Made by a program: the position numbers and the translations under genes. Positions 17,844 through 25,874 of a stretch of DNA of 64,000 nt are shown one piece after another. This stretch comes from Arthrobacter globiformis (GTDB lineage: Bacteria; Actinomycetota; Actinomycetes; Actinomycetales; Micrococcaceae). The notes under the pieces are model-generated. The model worked only from the letters and a program-made list of their open reading frames with translations. It searched no databases and was not told the origin of the DNA. How positions within the stretch are numbered: the stretch's first letter is position 1; each line of letters opens with the position of its first letter. The stretch spans positions 1 to 64,000 of the forward strand of contig NZ_QLNP01000084.1 in NCBI RefSeq assembly GCF_003261175.1. Reading direction: 5' to 3'.

Positions 17844-18092
17844 GATGCCCGAGGGGCAGCCTGTCGGAGATGACCCACGCGCGGGGAGACATCGCCGGGT
17901 CGTCGCACTGCTGCACCAGCTGCGCGAAGGGCGCGGGCGGCCCGGTCCGATGAGCGGCACGATAAGCCGCCGGACCGCCAGGGATGGATGGCGCGGAGGC
18001 TCTCCTTTAGCCCCACCTTGGCTGGAATGGGCGGTTCCTGCAAAGGAGTGATGAGCCCAGTAGCGGGCAGCTCAAGTCCAGCTCTTGACGTG
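17844..18092. other. Intergenic region, no gene recognised
   Basis: Overlapping open frames on both strands have compositions typical of chance frames in GC-rich DNA. No terminator with a T run is seen after the MarR gene. Confidence 0.35.
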
Positions 18093-18311
18093 TCAGCTCT
18101 GGCGGCAGGAAGAGGGGGGCCCAGGTTCGGCCTCAGTGAAACGGCCCGCGAGGGCTTCGACCAGCGCCGCGGATTTGCGGCGCATTGAGGCGTACGCCAC
18201 CGAAGCCAAGGTCCGCGGGTCACATTCTCCGGATATGAGAGCGGGGAGGATGCAGCGGGCGGATTGGGTGCTCAGCGTGCTGACGACCGACGACCGCGGC
18301 ACCACCAGCAC
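18093..18311 (-). pseudogene. IS110-type transposase fragment
   Basis: The frame includes ILPALISGECDPRTLASVA and MRRKSAALVEALAGRF. This matches the segment between the two domains of IS110-family transposases (A-L-I-x-G-x-x-D-P-x-x-L-A-x-L-A ... M-R-x-K-x-x-x-L-x-E-A-L-x-G-R-F). Neither the DEDD catalytic N-terminus nor the C-terminal Ser domain is present, so this is a remnant. Confidence 0.6.
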
Positions 18312-18532
18312 CGGCCGCTACCCAACCCAGCCGCAAGGCCGTTTTCTCAAGACCACAACGCCGCGGAGAGGCTCCGCAGCTCGAAATGCTGTACATAGTT
18401 GAGACACAGCAGACTGCCGGACAGCCGATGTCATAGCGGTAAGCGATTTAGGCTCAGGCGTCTTGCGACTATTGGTGCTGCAGCGAATGAAGCAAGTTGA
18501 TTTAGCGGTACGACCCATGTCCTGCAGTTTGA
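18312..18532. other. Intergenic region, no gene recognised
   Basis: AT-richer sequence upstream of the small-protein operator. No supported ORF was found. Confidence 0.35.
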
Positions 18533-18557
18533 TTAGTGCACTAACTTTTAGTACACT
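18533..18557. promoter_or_regulatory. Palindromic operator before the tandem small genes
   Basis: TTAGTGCACTAA (18533-18544) is a perfect 12-bp palindrome. It also pairs as AGTGCACTAA with TTAGTACACT (18548-18557) in a larger imperfect inverted repeat. It lies about 40 bp before the 18596 gene, within the likely promoter. The flanking MarR regulators are plausible binders. Confidence 0.55.
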
Positions 18558-18595
18558 TACAGTCGTCGCTAGTAGGAAAATGCGGAAGGAAGCGC

Positions 18596-18799
18596 ATGAC
18601 CAGTAAAGAGACCCCGGTTCAGAAGTTCATGCGCCGGACCGGGAAGCTGCGGGCCATTTTCGGGCCTGCCCAGCAGGGCTCCGTTCAGGGGCGTGTGATG
18701 GTCCGGCAGGACGCGGCCCAGCGCCAACGCGAAGAGCAATTGCGCCAGTGGACCACGGTGCGCAACGCCGACGGCACAAGCTACCTCGTATCCCGATAG
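18596..18799 (+). CDS. Small protein, paralogue 1 of a tandem pair
   Basis: This 67-aa protein starts at an ATG behind GGAAGGAAG. Shared features with the next gene are KFMRRTGKLRAIFGPAQ near the N-terminus and QWTTVRNADGTSYLVSR at the C-terminus. There is no signal peptide, TM segment or cysteine. The duplication and intact reading frame support a real gene. The family is unknown. It lies behind a palindromic operator and 37 bp ahead of paralogue 2, between OhrR-like regulators, so a stress-related role is possible. Confidence 0.7.
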   Translation: MTSKETPVQKFMRRTGKLRAIFGPAQQGSVQGRVMVRQDAAQRQREEQLRQWTTVRNADGTSYLVSR

Positions 18800-18835
18800 A
18801 CGCTCTTGTTAGAAACGGAAGCAAAGGAAACACCG

Positions 18836-19051
18836 ATGGCTTTTGTGGAAAAATTCATGAACGCAACGGGCAAGTTGCGGGCCGTCTTCGGACCCGCCCA
18901 CAGGACTTCCATTGATCACGACATGACGAGCGCGAACAGGGAACTACTGGAAAAGCGCCAAGCCGAGACACGGCAGTGGGAAACCCTTCACCGCCCCGAC
19001 GGCAGCACCTACGTCGTACCGAAGAATCCTGAGGACAAGTCCCTGCGTTAA
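18836..19051 (+). CDS. Small protein, paralogue 2 of a tandem pair
   Basis: This 71-aa protein starts at ATG 18836 behind AAAGGAAA; a TTG at 18806 is also in frame. It contains VEKFMNATGKLRAVFGPAH and, near the end, RQWETLHRPDGSTYVVPKN, both conserved with paralogue 1. The middle is charged and helical. It lies in the same direction and 37 bp downstream, so the two are probably co-transcribed. No function is recognised. Confidence 0.72.
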   Translation: MAFVEKFMNATGKLRAVFGPAHRTSIDHDMTSANRELLEKRQAETRQWETLHRPDGSTYVVPKNPEDKSLR

Positions 19052-19110
19052 CGCAGTCGCTTTTGTCAGGAGTTGCCGGAGAAGATCCGCGCGGGGGGCT
19101 TGCCTCATCC

Positions 19111-19130
19111 CGTCCGAGCATGCTCGGACG
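19111..19130. promoter_or_regulatory. 20-bp perfect palindrome upstream of third MarR gene
   Basis: CGTCCGAGCATGCTCGGACG is a perfect palindrome, ending 21 bp before the 19152 start. It could be an autoregulatory operator or a terminator-like hairpin for the small-gene pair; no T run follows it. Confidence 0.6.
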
Positions 19131-19151
19131 ATTAGTGGTTTGGAGATTGTA

Positions 19152-19649
19152 ATGACCGAGTTGAGCGTCCGGCAGACCAAGACAGCAGGCGCTGAGGAAG
19201 ACCTTCTGCTGGAGAAGCAATTGTGCTTTGCCTTGACCGTCGCGGCCCGCAACGTTGTCGCGGCATACAAACCTGTGCTCGACCGGTTGGGGCTCACGCA
19301 CCCCCAATATTTGGTAATGCTGGCGCTGTGGGAAAAGAGCCCCAGGTCAGTGCGTGAAATCAGCACAGAATTGGACCTTGAACCTGCAACAACATCTCCA
19401 TTGCTCCGACGCCTCGAAGCCGCCGGGTTTCTCTCCCGCCGCAGGGTGGCAGGGAACGAGCGCTCCCTGGCTGTCGAACTGACGGACGCCGGAGCCGCCC
19501 TCAGGAAGGAAGCGATGTCCGTGCCGGGAACCATGATGGAGAAACTGGGATTGGAGCGCGAGGACGTTGTCCAGCTGCATACGGCAATGACCCGGCTTAT
19601 CGCTGCAACAAAGACTGAGCACGCGATCGCGAAGACGACCAACTCCTAA
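19152..19649 (+). CDS. OhrR-like MarR-family regulator
   Basis: This 165-aa protein has the peroxide-sensing type segment LEKQLCFALTVAARNV with its cysteine, then LGLTHPQYLVMLALWEKSPR and a winged helix with SRRRVAGNERSLAVEL. It is very similar to the 17391 protein, so the two are recent or conserved paralogues. Start at ATG 19152 (MTELSVRQ); an in-frame ATG at 19140 is possible. It follows the two small paralogous proteins and may regulate them. Confidence 0.88.
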   Translation: MTELSVRQTKTAGAEEDLLLEKQLCFALTVAARNVVAAYKPVLDRLGLTHPQYLVMLALWEKSPRSVREISTELDLEPATTSPLLRRLEAAGFLSRRRVAGNERSLAVELTDAGAALRKEAMSVPGTMMEKLGLEREDVVQLHTAMTRLIAATKTEHAIAKTTNS

Positions 19650-20426
19650 CGCCTCCCGCTCCGCCAGCGACACGGAAATCGAATGTCACCCGAGCTCCAG
19701 GTGGGTCCGGATCAACCCCTTAAGCGCCGGATCGGCCCAGACGTATAGCCAACTCGATGGCGGCACGGGACGACGCCTCGACCGCCCCCGCAAGGTAGCC
19801 CGCCAGCATCGCTGGGACTGACCTCACTACGAGCCAGAACGAGCCGGTCCAGCCACGGAACATGGGCAATAGCTCCAGCAGCGGCGGCAACAACGAAAGT
19901 ACAAACGCCGCGCCGGAAGGGTCGGCCGCAACAATCAGGGGCCATCATGGAAGATCCGCGACTCACGGCACTAAATCTCATCCGGCAGGACAAGATCAGT
20001 CGAATTCGAGGCATACCTGCGCGGCCTGACCCAGCGCGAAAGTTACGACCTACAGATCCTGCGCTGGGCGATCGACGACGTAAGCTCCGCCGCTCATCCC
20101 CGGTAATAGATGGTCACCAAGGCGACGTTTAGCACCGCCAAAACGCCGCCAAATATCTCCGATTCACAGGACTGCTGCAGGCAATTTAGTTGTCTGGCTG
20201 AGGTACACCGCAACCTGACACCAGAGCGCAGTAGGTTTGACGTGAGGACCGCGTCGTGTGTTTGGTTCGGGAGCCGTGCTGATCGCGGGGGCGTCGGGCC
20301 AGGGCGTAAGAGCAGGCTGGGTCGCGGCCGATAACGTAACCCAGGCGACCAGAGCCACCGCTTTCGGCGGGAATTGTCGGTCTTTCACGAGGAATCCTAC
20401 TGATACGGCGGCCAACTGAAATTCGG
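19650..20426. other. Long intergenic region with gene remnants
   Basis: No intact gene is supported. At about 19975-20106 (+) a coding-like frame reads VEFEAYLRGLTQRESYDLQI and LRWAIDD before a TAA, with no start; it looks like the C-terminus of a deleted gene of unknown family. At about 20208-20227 a TGTCAGGTTGCGGTGTA sequence (minus strand) matches the IS-end-like repeat found elsewhere in the window. Confidence 0.4.
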
Positions 20427-21644
20427 TCAGCTGCCGTTTCCAGCGGTCATGATGGCTCGCGCTGTGCTCTCAGCGACTGGCATCTGAGGTAGGAGAACCG
20501 CTTGAAGCGCGTGGTAGATGTCTGGCTTCCCGGACCACATTGTGTAGCTTGGGCGGTTGTTGGGGTCGAGAAGGGGGTGCCAGCTGCCGTGTTCGGTGTC
20601 GACGAAATGCATTTGGGCGAAGTTGGCCCATTCTCGCAGGTCGTTTGCGTAGCGTGGGGCGCCGCCCGTCAGCCGTGTCCAGGTCGCTGCCGCGGAAATC
20701 GCTTCCGCTGTTACCCAGTGCGGCCGGTCACGAATCACCGGTTGCCCGTTCCAGTCCACCGTATACACGAAGCCCGCTTTGCCGTCTGCAGCCCATCCGT
20801 GCTTCGCGGCTGTTTCGTAGAGGCCTGCGGCTGCTTCGCGCAGCCAGGCCGGCGGCTGCTCGAATGTTGACTCCAGTTGCAGCAGGAGGCGGCTCCATTC
20901 GAACAGGTGCCCGGGCGTCATTCCGTAGGGGTGGAATTCGTGGCGGGGATTGTCTGCGTTGAACTCGGGCATCGGTGTCCAGTCCGGTCCGTAGTGTTCG
21001 TTAAGCCACCAGTTAGCCGACCGTGCCCGGGTGTTGATGAAAGTCTCGGCGATGCGCAGCCCGAGTTCCCGCCACTCGGTGTTTCGGGTGTAGCCGTAGA
21101 GTGCGAGCAGGGCCTCCAGCCCGTGCATGTTGGCATTGGCGCCCCAGTAGGGTTCCGGTTCGGCGAACTCCCGGTCCCAGGATTCGAAGAGGGCCCCGGC
21201 TTCATTCGACCAGAATCGGGCCCGGAGCACGTCAGAGACGTGCTCCGTCAGTGATTCGCCGCCTGGAATGCCGGCGGTGGCGGCGCTGGATGCAGCCAGT
21301 GCGACAAAGCATGTGTCATATGCTCGCTTCCGTTGCGCGGCCGGTGTCCCGTCAAGGGAGCTCACATAGCCGCCAAAGGCTTCGTCCCGGAATGCGCCGG
21401 AAAGGCTGGCAACACCGTGGCTCGCGTAGCCTTCGACGTCCGGCATGCCGAGCAGGGAGGCGGTGCTGAAGCAGTAGGTCATTCGGGCAGTGACAAAGCA
21501 AGCGGGCGAACGGCCCTTTTCCACGGCTCCGAAGCGGTCTAGGAATCCGAAGCCGCCAGGAACGGCTGAAGCCTTGGCGAAGTCAATCAGGCGCGCCAGT
21601 TCGCGATGACTGGTGACGGTCGTGGAGTGGGGATAGATGAACAA
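20427..21644 (-). CDS. AGE-family sugar epimerase/isomerase
   Basis: This 405-aa N-acylglucosamine 2-epimerase-family protein has an alpha6/alpha6 barrel. Family blocks visible are GGFGFLDRFG, TARMTYCFSTASLLG, GGYVSSLDG, YWGANANMHGLEALLALY, HEFHPYGMTPGHLFEWSRLL and GSWHPLLD. The conserved catalytic His residues lie in HEF and GHLFEW. Members near sugar transporters interconvert mannose and fructose (or sulfoquinovose and its ketose). A TTG start at 21644 fits family N-termini and a GAGAGG site; TTG 21725 would add 27 residues. It lies downstream of, and is probably controlled by, the LacI gene. Confidence 0.85.
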   Translation of the reverse strand: MFIYPHSTTVTSHRELARLIDFAKASAVPGGFGFLDRFGAVEKGRSPACFVTARMTYCFSTASLLGMPDVEGYASHGVASLSGAFRDEAFGGYVSSLDGTPAAQRKRAYDTCFVALAASSAATAGIPGGESLTEHVSDVLRARFWSNEAGALFESWDREFAEPEPYWGANANMHGLEALLALYGYTRNTEWRELGLRIAETFINTRARSANWWLNEHYGPDWTPMPEFNADNPRHEFHPYGMTPGHLFEWSRLLLQLESTFEQPPAWLREAAAGLYETAAKHGWAADGKAGFVYTVDWNGQPVIRDRPHWVTAEAISAAATWTRLTGGAPRYANDLREWANFAQMHFVDTEHGSWHPLLDPNNRPSYTMWSGKPDIYHALQAVLLPQMPVAESTARAIMTAGNGS

Positions 21645-21800
21645 GGGGCACCTCTCTGCGACTGAATCAAGCCGCTTAATGGAAAGGTCGTATCGGCCGG
21701 CGGACCCACCTCCGGGCCCGAACAAAACGCGATTGCCGCCACCTTGGCGGCCCGCCGTCGGGTTTGCGGGCGGGCCGGTCAGGGTAGCGAGACGGCCCAG

Positions 21801-22832
21801 CTAGCCAATCGTCATAAGGCCTGGCTCAGGGGCAGTCAGCACCGGGCTCGACTGGCACGACTGGCGTTCGATGAGGTTGACGGGGAGAATGTTTTTGCGT
21901 CGGAACCTCTTGGCGGGGGCGGAAATCCGGGCAAGGATGCGTTCGGCCGCTACGCGTCCAACGTGGCGGGGGTCCTGGTCAATGACGGTGACCGAAGGGC
22001 GGAGAACATCAGCCATCGTGAAGTCGCCATAGCTGATGAGGGCGATATCGGTCCGGTTCAGTGTTTGAAGGGCTGGAAAAACGCCGATCGAAAAGCGGGC
22101 GTTGGACGAGAAGATTGCGGTTGGGGGCTCGGGCAAGGCGAGCAGCGTTTTGCACGCCGCAGCGGCACAGTCCGCGTCGTGGGAACCGAGCATGACCAGA
22201 TCCTTGTCGACCTTCAGGCCTGCGCTGTCAAGGGCAGCCAGGTATCCCTCCAAGCGAAGCCTTGTGGTGGGCACCTCAGTGGAATCTCCGACAATCGCGA
22301 TGCGCGTGTGCCCGTGTGAGATGAGGTGCTGGGTGGCTTCACACGCTCCCCCGAAGTCGTCCTCCACGAAGTAGTCGGCGTTGAACTTCGAAGGCGTCCG
22401 GTCGATGAAAACGATGGGGAAGCTGTCCTGCCAACGCGCCAGGTAGGACTGGTCTGCGGAGATCGGGGCGATAATGAGGCCTCCAATCTGGTGGCGGACA
22501 GTTGTTTCGATGATGCTCTGCTCCAAGGATGGGTCATCCCCCAGGCTGGTCACGACTATTGCCATGTCCTGTTCACGTGCGGCCAGTTCGATTTCCTTCG
22601 TGACGGCCGCAAAGAAAGGATCGGCGACATCGGGCACCGCGATGCCTATGACGGCTGACTTGCCTTCGCGGAAGGTCCGGGCCAGCATGTTCGGCACGTA
22701 CTTGAGTTCCCGCATGGCCGACTGCACGCGTTCGCGGGTGTCTTCAGTGACATGTGGGTCGTCGTTGAAAACCCTCGAAACCGTTTTGGCGCTCACGCCG
22801 GCGCGCGTGGCCACGTCCTGCATGGTAGTCAC
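21801..22832 (-). CDS. LacI-family transcriptional regulator
   Basis: This 343-aa regulator begins MTTMQDVATRAGVSAKTVSR, the LacI helix-turn-helix (about 4-24), followed by the hinge helix YVPNMLARTFREG. A periplasmic-binding-protein-like sensor domain fills the rest (IGIAVPDVADPFFAAV, FIDRTPSKF). It is divergent from the sugar-import operon, and palindromic TGTCATCGATGACA-type sites lie in the shared 350-bp region. It is probably a sugar-responsive repressor of both directions. Confidence 0.93.
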   Translation of the reverse strand: MTTMQDVATRAGVSAKTVSRVFNDDPHVTEDTRERVQSAMRELKYVPNMLARTFREGKSAVIGIAVPDVADPFFAAVTKEIELAAREQDMAIVVTSLGDDPSLEQSIIETTVRHQIGGLIIAPISADQSYLARWQDSFPIVFIDRTPSKFNADYFVEDDFGGACEATQHLISHGHTRIAIVGDSTEVPTTRLRLEGYLAALDSAGLKVDKDLVMLGSHDADCAAAACKTLLALPEPPTAIFSSNARFSIGVFPALQTLNRTDIALISYGDFTMADVLRPSVTVIDQDPRHVGRVAAERILARISAPAKRFRRKNILPVNLIERQSCQSSPVLTAPEPGLMTIG

Positions 22833-22917
22833 TCTTCGGCTCCTTCATCGTCCGCTTCGAACAGCCGCGCCACACTACTGCCATGACGCGGGAAATGTCT
22901 TCGCGAGCACCTTGATT

Positions 22918-23033
22918 CATGTCATCGGTGACAACCGCCTGCGCCTCCATCCTGCCTCATGGTTGACTGAACTTCAAGCAACCATGTCATCGATGACATG
23001 AATTTTCGATTGTTCCTTGACATCGATGACATG
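22918..23033. promoter_or_regulatory. Cluster of three LacI-type operators
   Basis: CATGTCATCGATGACATG (22983-23000) is a perfect 18-bp palindrome. CATGTCATCGGTGACA (22918-22933) and TGACATCGATGACATG (23018-23033) are close copies. All lie between the divergent lacI gene and the kinase/ABC operon. Spacing between copies is about 65 and 35 bp, which would allow cooperative repressor binding. Confidence 0.8.
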
Positions 23034-23185
23034 GGGACTTTAGATTGCTGTTAGGCAGGTCACAAGGAGGCCTCCGCCAATCAGGCGGAGCGCAGGCTTT
23101 GGGCCCAGCAGTTGATTTAGACAGCGCTTCAATGGTGTAGCAGCACAGCTTCTTCACCGTGGCAGGACCATCGGAGGAGACAGTG

Positions 23186-23872
23186 ATGACTACCGCTGAA
23201 GATCAGAGGCATCCCCCGCATCGAAGGGGAGAACGACTTACCTGCACGCTGGAGGAGCTGGTGGAGCGCGCCAGGTCCCTGGCCGCCGGAGGAAACCGCT
23301 TCGTACTGGGAATTACAGGGGCGCCCGGAGCAGGCAAATCCACGGCGGCACTAGCCATCGCCAAGGCCCTTGGTGACCAGGCAGCACTGGTAGGCATGGA
23401 CGCATTCCACTTGGCCAACGGGGTCCTCGCCGGCCATGGTTCGCGTGGCCGCAAGGGCGCACCGGACACCTTTGATTCCTGGGGTTACGCCCATTTGCTT
23501 CGGCGGCTGAAGTCCAACCGGGAGCCGGTGGTTTATGCCCCGGTCTTCGACCGCAGTCTCGAGGAATCCATTGGATGCGCTGTGCCGGTGGGCTGTGACG
23601 TTCCGCTGGTCATCACGGAAGGAAACTACCTTTTGCTGGATGCCTTGGGCTGGCGGGAGGGCAGGGAAGTCATAGACCAGGTCTGGTACCTGGACACAGG
23701 AAACGACGAGCGGCAGCGGCGGCTCATACGGCGCCACGAAGCATTCGGTAAACCTGCCGCGGAGGCGGAGGCGTGGGCGCTGGGCAGCGACCAACGCAAT
23801 GCCGACATGGTCGAAAGCACCCGGGAGCGGGCCGACCTGATCATCAACTTGACCGGCATCCACCGGCCGTAA
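23186..23872 (+). CDS. Sugar/nucleoside kinase of the uridine-kinase-like P-loop class
   Basis: This 228-aa protein has Walker A GAPGAGKS (45-52), then GMDAFHLAN and DTFDSWGYAHLLRRL, and a lid with RQRRLIRRHEAFGK. This is the YggC/FrcK-like branch of the uridine-kinase superfamily, some members of which phosphorylate fructose. Start 23186 follows GGAGGAGACAG. It heads the operon in front of the ABC importer, which supports a sugar kinase role, for example ketohexose to ketohexose phosphate. Confidence 0.8.
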   Translation: MTTAEDQRHPPHRRGERLTCTLEELVERARSLAAGGNRFVLGITGAPGAGKSTAALAIAKALGDQAALVGMDAFHLANGVLAGHGSRGRKGAPDTFDSWGYAHLLRRLKSNREPVVYAPVFDRSLEESIGCAVPVGCDVPLVITEGNYLLLDALGWREGREVIDQVWYLDTGNDERQRRLIRRHEAFGKPAAEAEAWALGSDQRNADMVESTRERADLIINLTGIHRP

Positions 23873-23907
23873 ACCGAGCGCATGAGTGTGAAAAGAGGAA
23901 GGCAAGA

Positions 23908-23988
23908 GTGACAGCACAACGAAGTGTCCCCGGCCAGCTGGCCGGGACTGAGACGACCGACCACGATCTGACAGGTACCAGAGCATGA
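23908..23988 (+). CDS. Possible 26-aa leader peptide
   Basis: A GTG at 23908 behind GAGGAAGGCAAGA opens a 26-codon frame (VTAQRSVPGQLAGTETTDHD and six more residues) whose TGA overlaps the ABC ATPase start (ATGA, 23985-23988). The 18-bp palindrome CCCGGCCAGCTGGCCGGG (23929-23946) lies inside it. It could be a translated leader that couples or attenuates expression of the ATPase, or simply chance. Confidence 0.35.
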   Translation: MTAQRSVPGQLAGTETTDHDLTGTRA

Positions 23989-24749
23989 CTACCATTCCGG
24001 TTCTTGAAGCACGCGGCCTGACCCGCAGTTTCGGCAACGTCCGGGCTCTCGACGGGGCCGATTTTGACGTCAACGCCGGTGAAGTCGTTGCCCTGATCGG
24101 CGACAACGGCGCTGGAAAATCGACGCTGGTGAAGGCACTTTCGGGCAACCTCGCCCTGGACTCAGGGCAGATCCTCTTTGCCGGCGGCCAAGTCGAACTC
24201 ACATCCCCCAGCCACGCCAACAGCCTGGGCATCGAAACCGTCTATCAGGACCTTGCCCTGGCACCACACCTGAACGCGGCCCAGAACATGTTCCTCGGGC
24301 GCGAGATCCCCAAGCCCGGCCTTCAGGGCCGATTCGGGTTCATGGACAACAAGGCCATGCGGCTGAAGTCCCGGGAGGCGTTTGACGAACTGGGCGCCAC
24401 GGTGCGAAGCCTCTCGGACCCGGTCGGCAGCATGTCAGGCGGCCAGAAGCAGGCCATCGCCATCGCTCGCGCCGTGGCTTGGGCCAAAGGCGTCATTTTC
24501 CTGGACGAACCGACGGCCGCCCTGGGCGTCGTGCAAACCAGGAACGTGCTTGACACTATCCGCCGTGTCCGCGACAAGGGTGTGGGCGTCGTCTTCATCA
24601 GCCACTCCATGCCACACGTCATCGACGTCGCCGATCGCGTCCAAGTCCTCCGCCTGGGGCGCCGAGTGGCCACCTACGAGGCAAAGAGAACGTCTGTGGA
24701 AGAACTAGTCGGCGCCATGACCGGCGCCCTTGATGGAGCACAATCATGA
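23985..24749 (+). CDS. Sugar ABC transporter ATP-binding protein (FrcA-type)
   Basis: This 254-aa ATPase has Walker A GDNGAGKS (39-46), signature SGGQKQ (about 151-156), Walker B VIFLDEP and the H-loop ISHS. It has a single ATPase domain, unlike the double RbsA/XylG type, which is typical of FrcA-like fructose/mannose/ribose importers. It works with the permease that starts 4 bp before its stop and with the lipoprotein at 25875. Cytoplasmic and membrane-associated. Confidence 0.93.
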   Translation: MTTIPVLEARGLTRSFGNVRALDGADFDVNAGEVVALIGDNGAGKSTLVKALSGNLALDSGQILFAGGQVELTSPSHANSLGIETVYQDLALAPHLNAAQNMFLGREIPKPGLQGRFGFMDNKAMRLKSREAFDELGATVRSLSDPVGSMSGGQKQAIAIARAVAWAKGVIFLDEPTAALGVVQTRNVLDTIRRVRDKGVGVVFISHSMPHVIDVADRVQVLRLGRRVATYEAKRTSVEELVGAMTGALDGAQS

Positions 24750-25831
24750 CCACCACCGAAGCCACACCCCGCACAGCAGGGACCGCCAGTGCCCTCACGC
24801 GCACCCATTCCCTTCGGCAGGTCCTGCAGGTTCAGTCATTCCAGATCCTGCTCGTCCTGCTCGTCATCTTCCTGATCTTCGCCGCCATGGCACCGGAGGT
24901 GTTCCCGACCTGGGGCAATGTCCGCCAGATCATCCAGAATGTCTCCATCCTCGGCGTCCTCGGCATCGGCATGACGTTTGTTATCGTCACCTCGGGCATC
25001 GACCTGTCAGTCGGCTCCAACCTCGTCTTCTCCGGCGTCGTAGCTGCCAAAGTCATGCAGTCCATGGGCGACGCAGGATGGGGAACGGCGTTCGTGGGCA
25101 TCATCGTGTCCATCGGCTGCGGACTCGGATGGGGCCTGCTCAACGGCGTCCTCATCGCAAAGGCCAAGGTCCCGCCCCTGATCGTCACGCTGGGCACCCT
25201 CGGTGGCGCGCTCGGGCTCGCCCAGGTCATCACCGGAGGCGTGGACATCCGGGAAGTTCCCGCGGTTCTGCAGGACACCATCGGCTACGGCAACGTCCCC
25301 GGGACCACGCTGCCGACGATTTCCCTCATCGCGATGGTGCTCATCGTGATTTTCGGAATCGTGCTGCACCGGACCCGGTTCGGCCTCTACACGTTCGCCA
25401 TCGGCTCCAACGAAGAGTCGGCCCGCCGGGTGGGCGTGAAAGTGGACCGCCAACTGATTTCCATCTACGCACTCTCCGGCGCCCTGGCCGGTGTGGCGGG
25501 GATCCTCTCACTGGCTCAGTACGGCACTACGGCCATCGCCGGTCAGTCCGCAACCAACCTGAACGTGATCGCCGCCGTCGTGATCGGCGGAACCTCACTT
25601 TTCGGCGGAGTCGGCACCATCTTTGGAACCGTCGTCGGGCTCTTCATCCCCGCAGTCCTGCAAAACGGATTCGTGATCGTCGGCGTCCAGCCGTTCTGGC
25701 AGCAGGTCGCCGTCGGCGCAGTCCTCGTCGCCGCCGTCTACGTCGACCAGCGCCGCCGGGCCGCCGCGGCCCGCGGCCATTCAGCCAAAGATGACGGCAA
25801 GAAGAGACTTTTCGGACGCCGATCCAACTGA
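24746..25831 (+). CDS. Sugar ABC transporter permease (RbsC/FrcC-type)
   Basis: This 361-aa BPD_transp_2 permease has about 8-10 TM helices. Motifs include GIGMTFVIVTSGIDLSVGS and AIAGQSATNLNVIAAVVIGG followed by TSLFGGVGTIFGT, the usual carbohydrate-uptake-2 hallmarks. It overlaps the ATPase gene by ATGA. The C-terminus is Arg/Lys-rich. A homodimer would form the membrane channel with the FrcA-type ATPase. Confidence 0.93.
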   Translation: MTTTEATPRTAGTASALTRTHSLRQVLQVQSFQILLVLLVIFLIFAAMAPEVFPTWGNVRQIIQNVSILGVLGIGMTFVIVTSGIDLSVGSNLVFSGVVAAKVMQSMGDAGWGTAFVGIIVSIGCGLGWGLLNGVLIAKAKVPPLIVTLGTLGGALGLAQVITGGVDIREVPAVLQDTIGYGNVPGTTLPTISLIAMVLIVIFGIVLHRTRFGLYTFAIGSNEESARRVGVKVDRQLISIYALSGALAGVAGILSLAQYGTTAIAGQSATNLNVIAAVVIGGTSLFGGVGTIFGTVVGLFIPAVLQNGFVIVGVQPFWQQVAVGAVLVAAVYVDQRRRAAAARGHSAKDDGKKRLFGRRSN

Positions 25832-25874
25832 TTCACCCATACCCCAACACATCACAGCAAAGAGGAGCTAGACA

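Noticed and set aside
23908-24749. Frameshifted N-terminal extension of the ABC ATPase
   Set aside because: The ATPase starts normally at 23985 with family-typical length; the upstream frame is better seen as a separate leader or chance.
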